This document shows positions 54,723 to 63,951 of a stretch of DNA of 64,000 bases, one piece after another. The notes under the pieces were generated by a model. The model was not told the DNA's origin and made no database searches. It saw only the letters and a list, made by a program, of their open reading frames with translations. Position 1 is the stretch's first letter, and each line of letters opens with the position of its first letter. The DNA is from Bradyrhizobium sp. CCGUVB4N. GTDB lineage: Bacteria > Pseudomonadota > Alphaproteobacteria > Rhizobiales > Xanthobacteraceae. The stretch lies in assembly GCF_024199945.1 (NCBI RefSeq), contig NZ_JANADP010000001.1, positions 6,076,001-6,140,000 on the forward strand, read 5' to 3'. Position numbers and translations under genes: made by a program.

Positions 54723-56063
54723 GTGTCAACCAGCCGTCGGAGCTTCGTCAAGGGATTGGGAGCGGCGGGAGCCGTCTTGCCCGCAGTCGGGCTGTTGCCG
54801 GGGCGAGGCCTGGCGGAAGATGCTCCCCCGGGCTATGCCGCCGCGATCGACTGGAAGCAATTTGCGGGACAGACGATCGCGCTTTCGGGAGCGATCCATC
54901 CATGGTCGAATGCGATCGCGCCGCTGTTGCCGGAGTTCACCATACTCACCGGCATCAACGTCACCATCGATTTCCAACTGGAAACCACCTACCTCGGCGC
55001 CACGCCGATCAAGCTCGCCCGCGGCAGCAGCACGCCCGACGTCTTCATGTTCACGACCTATGGCCAGGGCATCTCGAACGGATGGCTGGAGCCGCTCAAC
55101 GGCTATTTTTCCAACAGGTCGCTGACCGATCCTGCGTGGTATGACGAGGGCGACCTGCTCAAGACGGCTAGAGCTTTCCCGCTGTGGTCGGACGGCGAAC
55201 GGTATGCCGTTCCGATTACCTCCGAGGCGATGACGCTTTTCGTCAACAAGGATGCGCTGGCAGCCAAGGACCAGCCGCTTCCCCGGACTTTCGACGAGCT
55301 GCTTGTGGTGGCCAGGGCGGTCAAGACCAACGGGATGTCGGGGATCACCATGCGGGCCCAGGCCGGCGGCAATTCCTCCCCACCGGCCATGGGTTTCGTG
55401 TTCTCCTACGGCGGGGCCATGGTCGAGCACAACAAGGTCGCTTTCGCGAGCCCGGAGGCGATCGCGGCCGTCGAGATGTACGGACAGCTGCTCAGCCAGG
55501 CCGGGCCTGCCGGCGTCGGCAGCTATGAATGGTACAACGTGCTGGACGACTTCCTTCAGGGGCGGACGGCGATGGCGATCGACAGCAGCAACTTCGCGAC
55601 CGACATCTCCAATCCTGCGAAAAGCCATGTCGCCAAGCAGGCCGGGTTTGCAACCTTTCCGCATCTCGCCGGTCGCGGACCCGTCCCCTTCATGTCGCAC
55701 TGGCAGGCGTGCATCAATTCCAAATCGCGAAACAAGCGGGCGGCTTTCCTGTTCCTGCTCTGGGCGACGAGCAAGGCGACCTCGTTGCGGACTGCCGCTG
55801 CGGGGCTGGCGACGACACGCGTGTCGGCCTGGTCGAGCGAGGGCTTCAAGACGGCGTTCGGCTCGGAGGCAGCAGAGGCGGCGCTGACCAACTTGCAGAA
55901 TGCCGATGTCGACCGCGCCAAGGCGATCCTTTTCCATCCGCAATCGAGACCGATCCTGGACGCCTTCATGATCGGCGTGAATGAAGTGGTCAACGGTGCG
56001 AAATCGGCGAAGGATGCGATGACGGGGGCAGCCGAAAGGGCCAATGCGGCGATCCGCGGGTAG
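54723..56063 (+). CDS. Tat-exported extracellular solute-binding protein (family 1)
   Basis: A 446-residue ABC substrate-binding protein. GTG 54723 with GGAG 7 bases upstream is chosen because it places a Tat signal (TSRRSFVKGLGAAGAVLPAVG) at the N-terminus; an ATG at 54690 would push it 11 residues inward. Family 1 features: PLLPEFTILTGINVTIDFQ, DVFMFTTYGQGIS and the later WYNVLDDFLQGRTAMAIDSS. It should bind a sugar or polyol in the periplasm. No permease or ATPase gene is nearby, so it is an orphan. Intergenic 54493-54722 shows no other gene. Confidence 0.88.
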   Translation: MSTSRRSFVKGLGAAGAVLPAVGLLPGRGLAEDAPPGYAAAIDWKQFAGQTIALSGAIHPWSNAIAPLLPEFTILTGINVTIDFQLETTYLGATPIKLARGSSTPDVFMFTTYGQGISNGWLEPLNGYFSNRSLTDPAWYDEGDLLKTARAFPLWSDGERYAVPITSEAMTLFVNKDALAAKDQPLPRTFDELLVVARAVKTNGMSGITMRAQAGGNSSPPAMGFVFSYGGAMVEHNKVAFASPEAIAAVEMYGQLLSQAGPAGVGSYEWYNVLDDFLQGRTAMAIDSSNFATDISNPAKSHVAKQAGFATFPHLAGRGPVPFMSHWQACINSKSRNKRAAFLFLLWATSKATSLRTAAAGLATTRVSAWSSEGFKTAFGSEAAEAALTNLQNADVDRAKAILFHPQSRPILDAFMIGVNEVVNGAKSAKDAMTGAAERANAAIRG

Positions 56064-56132
56064 CGGCGATGCGCCATGCGATCGGAAGACATGGGGCCAT
56101 GCCGCGTGCGGCCCCATCGCGCTTACCCCCGA

Positions 56133-58037
56133 TTAGCCGAAAACCACCTCATGCCGCATCACGAACGGGTCGAGCAGCGCGTGCACCTCGCCGGCGACCG
56201 CCTCCTGCTTGTCCCCCGGCGCGCCCACAACCGTTACGGTTGCGATCGAGCCGTGGCTGCCATGGGCGCCGACCTTGACCTTGCAGTCGATGCCGCGCGC
56301 GGTCAGCGGCATCAGCACTTTCGTGAACACGCGCTGCGCCGCGTCCCAGCGCAGTTGCGGCTTGAACACCTTGCCGACGCCGGTCACCGGCATCGGATCG
56401 ATCGGAATGATCTGCACCGGAACGGCGGCGCGCTCCGGCGTGCGCTCGCGCACCCACGTCTCGAGCTCGCCGGGCTCGACGGACGCACCGGGCTTCAACT
56501 GTACATATCCAACCGGCAGCTCGCCTGCGTAAGCGTCGGGTTGGCCGACCACCGCAGCGAAACCGACGGCGGGATGGCGGAACATGATCTCCTCGATCGG
56601 TGCCGGATCGATGTTGTGGCCGCCGCGGATCACGAGGTCCTTGGCGCGGCCGGTGATCCAGAGATAGCCGTCGGCATCGAGCCGGCCGAGATCGCCGGAA
56701 TTGACCCAGACCTCGTCGACGAAGGCCCCCTGGTTGTGGGCGTCGTTGAGATAGCCGCCGAACACGCCGGGCCCGGCCATGATGACGACGCCGATCTCGT
56801 CCGGCTTGCAATCGCGGATCAGGTTGCCATCGGCATCGAGCTGCACGATGCGGACGCGCGCGTATGGCATGGGAAGACCGACCGAGCCGAGCCGGATCGG
56901 TCGGCTGGGATAGGCGAGCGTATGCACGCTCGATGTCTCGGTCATGCCGTAGACTTCGACCACCGGCAGCTTGAGTTTCTCCTGGATCGCAGACCCCACC
57001 GCGACCGGGATCGCCGAGCCGCCACCGGCTGCATATTTCAGACTGGAGATGTCGGCATTTCCGGGGGGCACCGCGAGCGTCGCGGCGAGCACCGTCGGCA
57101 CGCTCGACAACGCCTCGGGCTTGAAGCGCTCAACCAGGCCCCAGATGTTCTTCACCGCGTTCGGATTGCGCCAGCCGCTCGGCGACAGCACGACCAGCGA
57201 GCCGCCGGCGGAGAGCGTCAGCAGCACCTGCGTCAATGATCCGCCGACGTGAAACAGCGGCATGCCGAACAGCATGTTCGCGCCCGGTTTCGACTTCAGC
57301 AGCAGGTTGAGTGCCCAGGCCTGATAGACCTGGTTGGCGTGGGTATGCCGCACCAGTTTTGGTGTGCCGGTGGTGCCGCCCGTGTGGAAGTACGCAGCGA
57401 TGTCGCTGCCCGAAATCTTGCGCCCGCCGACAAGCCGATCGGACGGCTGCTGCTTGATCAAATCGTTGAACGCGAAAATTCCGTTGGCGGGATCGCCGCC
57501 GGCCACCTGCACGATCGCCTTGAGGTGCTTGAGCTGCGGGCGGATCTGCTCGACCTTCTGCCAGATGTCGGTGCCCGGCATCGGCCCGAGCGCCACCAGG
57601 ATTTTCGTGTTCGCCGCCTCCAGAATTTCCGCGATCTGGTGCGGCTCGAGCAGCGGATTGACGGGATTGGCGATGCCGGCGGCCTCCGCACCGAACAGCG
57701 TCACGAAGGCATCGGGCAGCAACGGCAGCATGAAGGAGATGACGTCGCCCTTTTCCGCGCCGAGCGCGTGAAACATGTTGGCGGCCTGCGTCACGCGCGC
57801 GATGAAGTCGCGGTAGGTGACGACGAGCGGCGTGTCCGCCGGATCGGCATTTTGCAGAAACTGGATTGCCGCCGCGTCGGGATTGCGCGCAGCTCCGAGC
57901 CTGATGGCATCATAGGTGCTCTCTGCCGCGACACGGTCCGCGTAAGGGACCTGCTCGAAGGCCCGGACCTCCTCGTCCGTCAAGAGCTCCGGATAGTCAT
58001 TGCCGATGAACCGATCGAGCGCGTGGATGCCCGCCAT
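56133..58037 (-). CDS. Acyl-CoA synthetase (AMP-binding)
   Basis: A 634-residue acyl-CoA synthetase from ATG 58037. Motifs: P-loop YFHTGGTTGTPKLVRHTHA, YGMTETSS, LWITGRAKDLVIRGGHNIDP, and the C-terminal VGKVFKPQLR with the catalytic Lys. It activates a carboxylic acid to its CoA ester with ATP. An extra C-terminal tail of about 60 residues (SHGSIATVTVVGAPGDKQEAV) extends past the usual end. The chain length of the acid cannot be told. It stands alone on the minus strand. Confidence 0.92.
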   Translation of the reverse strand: MAGIHALDRFIGNDYPELLTDEEVRAFEQVPYADRVAAESTYDAIRLGAARNPDAAAIQFLQNADPADTPLVVTYRDFIARVTQAANMFHALGAEKGDVISFMLPLLPDAFVTLFGAEAAGIANPVNPLLEPHQIAEILEAANTKILVALGPMPGTDIWQKVEQIRPQLKHLKAIVQVAGGDPANGIFAFNDLIKQQPSDRLVGGRKISGSDIAAYFHTGGTTGTPKLVRHTHANQVYQAWALNLLLKSKPGANMLFGMPLFHVGGSLTQVLLTLSAGGSLVVLSPSGWRNPNAVKNIWGLVERFKPEALSSVPTVLAATLAVPPGNADISSLKYAAGGGSAIPVAVGSAIQEKLKLPVVEVYGMTETSSVHTLAYPSRPIRLGSVGLPMPYARVRIVQLDADGNLIRDCKPDEIGVVIMAGPGVFGGYLNDAHNQGAFVDEVWVNSGDLGRLDADGYLWITGRAKDLVIRGGHNIDPAPIEEIMFRHPAVGFAAVVGQPDAYAGELPVGYVQLKPGASVEPGELETWVRERTPERAAVPVQIIPIDPMPVTGVGKVFKPQLRWDAAQRVFTKVLMPLTARGIDCKVKVGAHGSHGSIATVTVVGAPGDKQEAVAGEVHALLDPFVMRHEVVFG

Positions 58038-58286
58038 GGAATTCCGTCCTCCCTCGGATGCATTCCCTCGCCGCCTGTCTTTTGACATTTTGGTTCGGCG
58101 AGACCTCGACCGATGACCGGTCGAGCGCGGACAGAATGCTGGATGATTTGGCGTTCGTCCATGGCCTAACGGCTACGGTCGTAGCACTCGGGTGCGCGTC
58201 CTTTTGAACCTCCGCGTCCGATCCGGGGACCAAGAACATGCGTCGGATTCGCCGGCCAGCGTCCTGCCGCAAGACTCGAGGTGATC

Positions 58287-59381
58287 ATGACCACGCCCCC
58301 GCGGGACCGCGCCACACGGCTGATCGTTGCACTCGCCATGACGTCGGCGATCACGGCAACGGCGATCGCCCTGCCGCGCGCCGCGCTCGCCGATGGCCCG
58401 CTCGACAAGATGCGGGCCAAGGTCACGGCCTTCATCGGCGACAAGATGCAGACGCTCGGCGGGTCACGCATCGTCTACCAGGTGGACAGCTCCGGCCTGC
58501 GCGAAAGCGTCGTCACGGATCTGCGCGACGAGGTCTACAAGACCTTGCACGACGGCCATGTCGCCTTCTCCAATCTTGCGATCCGCGACGGCGGCGTCGA
58601 CGTGAAGATCGCGGACGCCAAGGGCCGCGATCAGCTGGCGCGCAAACTCGCCTCGGCCGCGGACGGACTGCCCTCGCATGCGATTGCCGTGACCGACGGC
58701 GGCGACGGCGCGGTCAGGCTCGCGCCGACCGATGCCGCATCCGCTGCACGGCTGAATGACCTCGTCGAAGATTCCATTGCCATGATCGAGCAGCGCCTCA
58801 AGGATTCCGGCGTCAAGCTCGTCAGCGTCGTCCCTGACGGGACTGACCGCATCCGCATCGTCCTGCCTGGTGTGACCGACCCCGAGCGCGTCACCGCGAT
58901 CTTCGCCCGGAAGGTCAAGGTCAGCTTCCGCCTGGTCGATGCCTCGATGTCACCGGAGCAGGCGCAATCCGGCACACCGCCCGAAGGCACCGAAGTCCTG
59001 CTCGGTTTCAAGGACAAGCGACCCTATCTGGTCGCCAAGGACAGTGCGCTGGACGGCGACGACATCAGCTATGCGGCGCCCGGCTTTGCGGCCGGCACCA
59101 AGGACCCGGTCGCTTCGTTCCGCTTCAACGGACGCGGCACCCGGCGCCTCGCCCACGTCACGGAAGAGAGCGTCGGCAGACCCTTCGCCATCGTGCTCGA
59201 CGACAAGGTGATCTCGGCCCCCGTGATCCGCGAGCCCATCACCGGCGGCTCGGTCCAGATCTCGGGCAATTTCACCCTCGAGGAAGCCAACAGCGTCGCC
59301 ATGCTGGTCCGCGCCGGCGCGCTGCCCGGGCACCTGACCCTCGTCGATCAGCAGGTCATCCAGCCGGCCACCAAGCCCTGA
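58287..59381 (+). CDS. Secreted stand-alone SecD-head-like protein
   Basis: A 364-residue protein from ATG 58287 (GAGG 5 bases upstream) with a signal peptide (about 1-36, ending RAALA before DGPL). The body resembles the large periplasmic region of SecD: SIAMIEQRLKDSGVKLVSVVPDGTDRIRIVLPGVTDPERVTAIF, and the C-terminal VISAPVIREPITGGSVQISGNFTLEEANSVAMLVRAGALP, which is the SecD/SecDF head signature. The usual membrane helices TM2-TM6 are absent. The DNA before it (58038-58286) shows no gene. Confidence 0.82.
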   Translation: MTTPPRDRATRLIVALAMTSAITATAIALPRAALADGPLDKMRAKVTAFIGDKMQTLGGSRIVYQVDSSGLRESVVTDLRDEVYKTLHDGHVAFSNLAIRDGGVDVKIADAKGRDQLARKLASAADGLPSHAIAVTDGGDGAVRLAPTDAASAARLNDLVEDSIAMIEQRLKDSGVKLVSVVPDGTDRIRIVLPGVTDPERVTAIFARKVKVSFRLVDASMSPEQAQSGTPPEGTEVLLGFKDKRPYLVAKDSALDGDDISYAAPGFAAGTKDPVASFRFNGRGTRRLAHVTEESVGRPFAIVLDDKVISAPVIREPITGGSVQISGNFTLEEANSVAMLVRAGALPGHLTLVDQQVIQPATKP

Positions 59382-59652
59382 GGCCCGGAGCCCCCGCCGC
59401 GCCGGACAGCTAAGTTCGCTCAAACTCCGTCCAAAGTCCGTTCGCGACGCCCGGGCCCACACCCCGGCAGCCCCGAATCACGGCTGCATCAAGGCCATAC
59501 GCGCAACCAACGGGCAATTGCCGAAATGCCCGATCAGGCTAAAATTTGCCTCTTGCAGCATGACGGCCGAAGGCTTCATTCAAGCGGTCGTCATTCGATT
59601 TCGGCTATACGAATACCGAGCAGGACTGAAGGCCTTACGCAGGGATAGTACC

Positions 59653-60459
59653 ATGCCGTCCGGCAGCGCAGACATTTCCTCGATCCTCGACCGCATTCTG
59701 GACGCGGCGACGGATAATCTCAGGATCGCGAAGATCCTGGTCCAGATGGGCCTCGATCCCAACAACGTCACCTACGACGCGATCTTCAACCGGCTGCTGG
59801 AGATCTTCGTCCACAACATTACGCTGGCCAACATGTTCGCCGCGGTCGGCGCCGGCTTCTTCGTCGCCACCCTGCTGATGCGGACCATGGTGCCCTTGCG
59901 CGTCGCCAACATGATCGGCTGCGCCTTCTTCGCCATCTTCGGCGCGCTTTCGGCCAATGTCTCGACGTTCCTGCTGTATCTGCTGTTGCTTCCGATCAAC
60001 GCTCTTCGCCTGAGGCAGATGCTCAAGCTGGTCAAGAAGGCGCGGCATGCGGCCGAGGGCGACATGTCGATCGAGTGGCTCAAGCCGTTCATGACCGAGC
60101 GCAAATATCGCCACGGCGACACGCTGTTCAAGCTGGGCGATCCGGCCAAGGACATGCTCCTCACGGTCACGGGCAAGTTCCTGGTCAAGGAGATCAACGT
60201 CGAGATCGGGCCCGGCGCGCTGATGGGCGAACTCGGCTTCCTCACGCCCGATAACCGGCGCACCGGAACGATCGAATGCATCGAAGACGGCCAGGTGCTG
60301 ACGATCACCTATGACCGGCTGCTCGAGATCTACTTCCAGGATCCGCAGTTCGGCTATTACTTCCTGGTGTTGACCAGCCAGCGCCTCCTGCAAAACATCG
60401 ATCGCCTGCAGAAGCAGCTGGCTGCGGCGCGGGCGCCGACCACGAACAGGATCGCGTAA
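59653..60459 (+). CDS. Three-helix membrane protein with C-terminal cNMP-binding domain
   Basis: A 268-residue protein from ATG 59653 with AGGGA 7 bases upstream. Three hydrophobic helices lie at about 58-77, 83-101 and 103-119; a cyclic-nucleotide-binding domain follows at about 145-255 (FKLGDPAKDMLLTVTGKFLV; phosphate-binding cassette GALMGELGFLTPDNRRTGTI with the conserved Gly-Glu and Arg). This three-helix plus cNMP architecture resembles Popeye-domain proteins. It probably senses cAMP at the membrane. The last 40 residues form an amphipathic helix (LVLTSQRLLQNIDRLQKQLAAA). Confidence 0.82.
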   Translation: MPSGSADISSILDRILDAATDNLRIAKILVQMGLDPNNVTYDAIFNRLLEIFVHNITLANMFAAVGAGFFVATLLMRTMVPLRVANMIGCAFFAIFGALSANVSTFLLYLLLLPINALRLRQMLKLVKKARHAAEGDMSIEWLKPFMTERKYRHGDTLFKLGDPAKDMLLTVTGKFLVKEINVEIGPGALMGELGFLTPDNRRTGTIECIEDGQVLTITYDRLLEIYFQDPQFGYYFLVLTSQRLLQNIDRLQKQLAAARAPTTNRIA

Positions 60460-60505
60460 ACCGGGCGACCAATTCGGCCGCCCGATTTTCCGATTTTTCC
60501 CGCGA

Positions 60506-61249
60506 TCAGGCGTTGGTGCCACCGTCGACCGTAAGATTCGCACCCGTAATGTAGGACGCCTCGGGGCTGGCGACGAAGGCGACCAGCGCCGCCACCTCCT
60601 CCACCTTGCCGTAACGGTTGAGGGCGGTCGCTGCCTTCTGCGGGGTCGCCCAGTCGCCGGAGGCAGGGTTCAGATCCGTGTCGATCGGCCCCGGCTGCAC
60701 GTTGTTGACGGTGATGCCGCGTTCCCCGACCTCGCGCGACAGCCCTTGTGTGAACATCCGGATCGCGGCCTTCGTCGCCGAGTAAGGCACCAGTCCCGGT
60801 GTCATCATGCGCTCGCCGACGCATGAGCCGATCGAGATGATTCGGCCGTTGTCGTTCATCTGCTTCAGCGCGGCCTGCGTGGCGATGAACACGCCGCGGA
60901 TGTTGAGGTTGATCACCTGGTCGAGTTCCTCCAGCGCGGTCTCCTCGAACTTCTTGGGGATCGCGGTGCCCGCATTATTCACGAGCACGTCGAGCTTGCC
61001 GAGCGTACTGACGGTCTTGTCGATCGCGGCCTGCACGGCCTTGGGATCGGTGGCATCGGCCTGGATGGCGATGGCCTTCCCGCCTGCGCCTTCGATCGCC
61101 ATGACGATTGCGGCCGCAGCATCCGCGCCTCGGCTGTAGGTGATGGCGACCTTGGCGCCATCAGCTGCGAGCCGCTTGGCGATGGCAGCGCCGATTCCGC
61201 GCGAGCCGCCGGTGACGAGTGCAGTTTTGCCTTCGAGTTTCTTTGACAT
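60506..61249 (-). CDS. Short-chain dehydrogenase/reductase
   Basis: A 247-residue classical SDR: cofactor motif VTGGSRGIGAAIAKRL, NNAG in LVNNAGTAIP, catalytic Ser in ISIGSC, and YSATK (Tyr/Lys). The third gene of a three-SDR array on the minus strand; AAGGAAG precedes ATG 61249. NADPH use is likely from the Arg after GGSRG. Substrate unknown. Confidence 0.92.
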   Translation of the reverse strand: MSKKLEGKTALVTGGSRGIGAAIAKRLAADGAKVAITYSRGADAAAAIVMAIEGAGGKAIAIQADATDPKAVQAAIDKTVSTLGKLDVLVNNAGTAIPKKFEETALEELDQVINLNIRGVFIATQAALKQMNDNGRIISIGSCVGERMMTPGLVPYSATKAAIRMFTQGLSREVGERGITVNNVQPGPIDTDLNPASGDWATPQKAATALNRYGKVEEVAALVAFVASPEASYITGANLTVDGGTNA

Positions 61250-61294
61250 GTTGGACTTCCTTTTGAGGTCGGGAAAGAAACGGCGGCGGCCAGC

Positions 61295-62041
61295 TCAGAG
61301 TTTCGAGCCTCCGTCGACGTGAACTGTGTCGCCGGTGATCCAGCGCGCATCGGGAGAGGCGAGGAAGGCGACGGCATCTGCGATGTCGTCGGGCTCGGCG
61401 ATCCGCTTCAAAGTCTGCATGCCGAGCGCATAGTCGCGCCCCGCATCGGTCTTGGTGAAGGACGACATCTCGGTCCCCACCACTCCGGGCGCCACCGCGT
61501 TGACGCGCACGCCTCGCGCGCCGAGCGCTGCCGCAAAATGCTTCACAAGCGTGTCGATCGCGCCCTTGGTCGCGGCATAGGCCGGCAGCGTGCCGACCAC
61601 GGCATGTGCAGCCAGCGAGGAGACCAGCACGACGCTGCTGCCCTCATGCAGGGTGGGCAGCAATTGCTGCACCAGGAAGAACGGCGCGCGGACGTTGACG
61701 GCGAACAGCCGGTCGAAATCCTCGACCGTGGTGTCCTCGATCATGGCCGCCTTGGCGACACCGGCGTTGGCGACCAGGATGTCGAGCCGGTCGCCGACGA
61801 TGCCGCGCACGCGGCTCGCCAGTTGATGCGCCCCGTCAGGCGCGCCGAGATCGGCCCCGATGGCGTCGGCGCGACCGCCGTTCTTGCGAATCTCGGCGAC
61901 GACGGCCTCCGCCTCCTTGGCACTCTGGCCGTAATGCACGAGCACCTGCGCACCGCGCTGGGCGAGCGCCAGGGCCGAGGCGCGGCCGATGCCGCGCGAA
62001 GCGCCGGTGACGAGAGCAGTCTTTCCTTTGAGGTCGGTCAT
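61295..62041 (-). CDS. Short-chain dehydrogenase/reductase
   Basis: A 248-residue classical SDR from ATG 62041: VTGASRGIGRASALALA, ILVANAGVAK (a VANAG variant of NNAG), VLVSSLAA and YAATKGA. It lies 45 bases before and 38 bases after its SDR neighbours, so the three share a transcript. Each has its own ribosome site. It is about one-third to one-half identical by eye to the others, so the set looks like tandem paralogues. Confidence 0.92.
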   Translation of the reverse strand: MTDLKGKTALVTGASRGIGRASALALAQRGAQVLVHYGQSAKEAEAVVAEIRKNGGRADAIGADLGAPDGAHQLASRVRGIVGDRLDILVANAGVAKAAMIEDTTVEDFDRLFAVNVRAPFFLVQQLLPTLHEGSSVVLVSSLAAHAVVGTLPAYAATKGAIDTLVKHFAAALGARGVRVNAVAPGVVGTEMSSFTKTDAGRDYALGMQTLKRIAEPDDIADAVAFLASPDARWITGDTVHVDGGSKL

Positions 62042-62079
62042 GGTCTTTCTCACTTTCTCTGGAATGCTCTGGAAACGAC

Positions 62080-62826
62080 TTAGCTGGCGGTCTTGCCGCC
62101 GTTGACGCGAATGATCTGGCCGGTGATGAACGAAGCTTGCTCCGATCCGACGAACAGCACCGCGTTAGCGATCTCGTCTGGCCTTGCGCCGCGCTTGAGG
62201 GGCACGGCGGCGTAGAACGCCGCCTTCTTCTCCGGCGATCCGGTCAGGCGATCGAGCATGGCGGTATCCGTCGGACCGGGAGCGACCGCATTGACGCGCA
62301 CGCCGAAGGCCGCAGCTTCCAGGGCCGCTGACTTGGTCAGGCCTTCGACGGCATGCTTGCTGGCGGTGTAGAGTGCCAGGTTGGCCGCGCCCCGTTCGCC
62401 CATGGTCGAGGAGACGTTGATGATGCTGCCCGCGCCCTGCGCCTTCATCACGCGCAGCTCGTGCTTGATGCTGAGCAACGTTCCGAGCACGTTGGTGTTG
62501 AAGATGTCGGCGTAGCTTTGCTCGGTCTGCTCCCACACCGGGCCGGGAGTGCCTTCGACGCCTGCGTTGTTGACCGCAACATCGAGGCGACCAAACCGCT
62601 TGACGGTCTTGTCAACGAGATCGCTTATCTCAGCTTCATTGCGGACGTCGGCCTTGACGAATTCGGCCTCCGCGCCAAGGTCGCGCAACTCTGCGGCCAA
62701 TGCCTGCCCGGCATCGTCTCGCCTGCCGGACACCACCACCCGATGACCGGATCGCGCGAAGGAAACGGCAGTCGCCCGGCCGATACCAGCGAGCGCGCCC
62801 GTGATCAATACAACCGGCAAAGCCAT
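62080..62826 (-). CDS. Short-chain dehydrogenase/reductase
   Basis: A 248-residue classical SDR: LITGALAGIGRATAVSFA, VAVNNAGVEGTPG, INVSSTMG and YTASKHAVEGL. ATG 62826 has AAGGAAAGGG upstream. It is the first gene of the three-SDR array and faces the LysR gene across 62827-63028, the shared promoter region. Confidence 0.92.
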   Translation of the reverse strand: MALPVVLITGALAGIGRATAVSFARSGHRVVVSGRRDDAGQALAAELRDLGAEAEFVKADVRNEAEISDLVDKTVKRFGRLDVAVNNAGVEGTPGPVWEQTEQSYADIFNTNVLGTLLSIKHELRVMKAQGAGSIINVSSTMGERGAANLALYTASKHAVEGLTKSAALEAAAFGVRVNAVAPGPTDTAMLDRLTGSPEKKAAFYAAVPLKRGARPDEIANAVLFVGSEQASFITGQIIRVNGGKTAS

Positions 62827-63028
62827 GAAAATCCCTTTCCTTCTGTCCTTTCCGACGCCGCCAGATCGATTGGGTCCAACAGCATCGCTTCCGTGAGATA
62901 GGGAAAGGCTCTTTTCGTCGCCAAGACTTTGTTAGTTGCCTTTCATGCCTGACAGGTATGGGATGGTCGCCAGCGGCGCCTTTGCCTGGAGGCAATTGGG
63001 CCGCGAACCTGTTGAGAGGCATTTGCTC

Positions 63029-63934
63029 ATGGAGCTGCGTCACCTCCGGTACTTCGTCGCTGTCGCCGAGGAAGGCAGCTTCACGGTTGCCGCCGAGAAG
63101 CGGCTGCGCACCGCGCAGCCCTCGCTCAGCCGCCAGATCCGTGACCTCGAATACGAGGTCGGCGTGCCCTTGTTTGCGCGCAGCGTGCACGGCGTCGAGC
63201 TGACGGTCGCGGGAAAGACCTTTCTCGATCACGCGCGCCTGGCGCTGACGCAAGCGGACGCGGCAATCGAGGCAGCGCGGCGCGCCGGCCGCCCCGAAAA
63301 ATCACGCTTGGCACTCGGCTTCCTCACCGGGCAGGAAATCGACTGGCTGCCGGAGGCAATGCGCGTGCTGCGCGACGAGTTGCCGAACATCGACGTCACA
63401 GTGACGAGCGATTTTTCGCCCGTGCTGGCGGAGGGCCTGACGCGCGGCAGCCTCGACCTGGCCTTCATGCGGCGTGAGGCACACTCGACCGATCTCGTCT
63501 ACCAAACCGTGATCAAGGAGACGCTGGCCGCTGTGTTGCCGAGCGACCACCGCCTCGCGAAGCTGGACCGTGTCGAGCTTGCAAGGCTTGAGGGGACGCC
63601 TTTCATCAACGTCTCCGACACCGCGCCCGAGCTTCTCAAGATCATCAACGACCATTTGCGCGACAGCGGACTCGGCATCGCGACTGCCCATGAGGCCGAC
63701 AACATCGTCATGGCGGTGTCGATGGTCGCCTCCACCCGCGGCTTCGCGCTGCTGCCAAGCTATGTGAAGAACTTTCTGCCCTGGTCCGTCGTCAGTCGCC
63801 CGCTCAAGGGCAACGCGCCGACGATCGACCTCGTCGTCGGCTATCACAAGGCCAATGCCTCGCCGATCCTGGCGAAATTCATCTCGCGATTAGGCGACCT
63901 GATCGAACGCGCGACGAAGCACGCGCCGCGGTGA
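63029..63934 (+). CDS. LysR-family transcriptional regulator
   Basis: A 301-residue LysR regulator from ATG 63029 (GAGAGG 9 bases upstream); an upstream in-frame ATG at 62936 would add 31 atypical residues. The N-terminal helix-turn-helix is MELRHLRYFVAVAEEGSF and AAEKRLRTAQPSLSRQIRDLE; the C-terminal part is a PBP2-fold inducer domain (RLALGFLTGQEIDWLPEAM). It is divergent from the three-SDR operon and probably activates it in response to a substrate of these enzymes. Confidence 0.93.
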   Translation: MELRHLRYFVAVAEEGSFTVAAEKRLRTAQPSLSRQIRDLEYEVGVPLFARSVHGVELTVAGKTFLDHARLALTQADAAIEAARRAGRPEKSRLALGFLTGQEIDWLPEAMRVLRDELPNIDVTVTSDFSPVLAEGLTRGSLDLAFMRREAHSTDLVYQTVIKETLAAVLPSDHRLAKLDRVELARLEGTPFINVSDTAPELLKIINDHLRDSGLGIATAHEADNIVMAVSMVASTRGFALLPSYVKNFLPWSVVSRPLKGNAPTIDLVVGYHKANASPILAKFISRLGDLIERATKHAPR

Positions 63935-63951
63935 TCGTGCCCGCGTGCTGC

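Noticed and set aside
59382..59652. Upstream in-frame extension of the cNMP protein from 59518
   Set aside because: The extra 45 residues are unlike the family and ATG 59653 has a better ribosome site.
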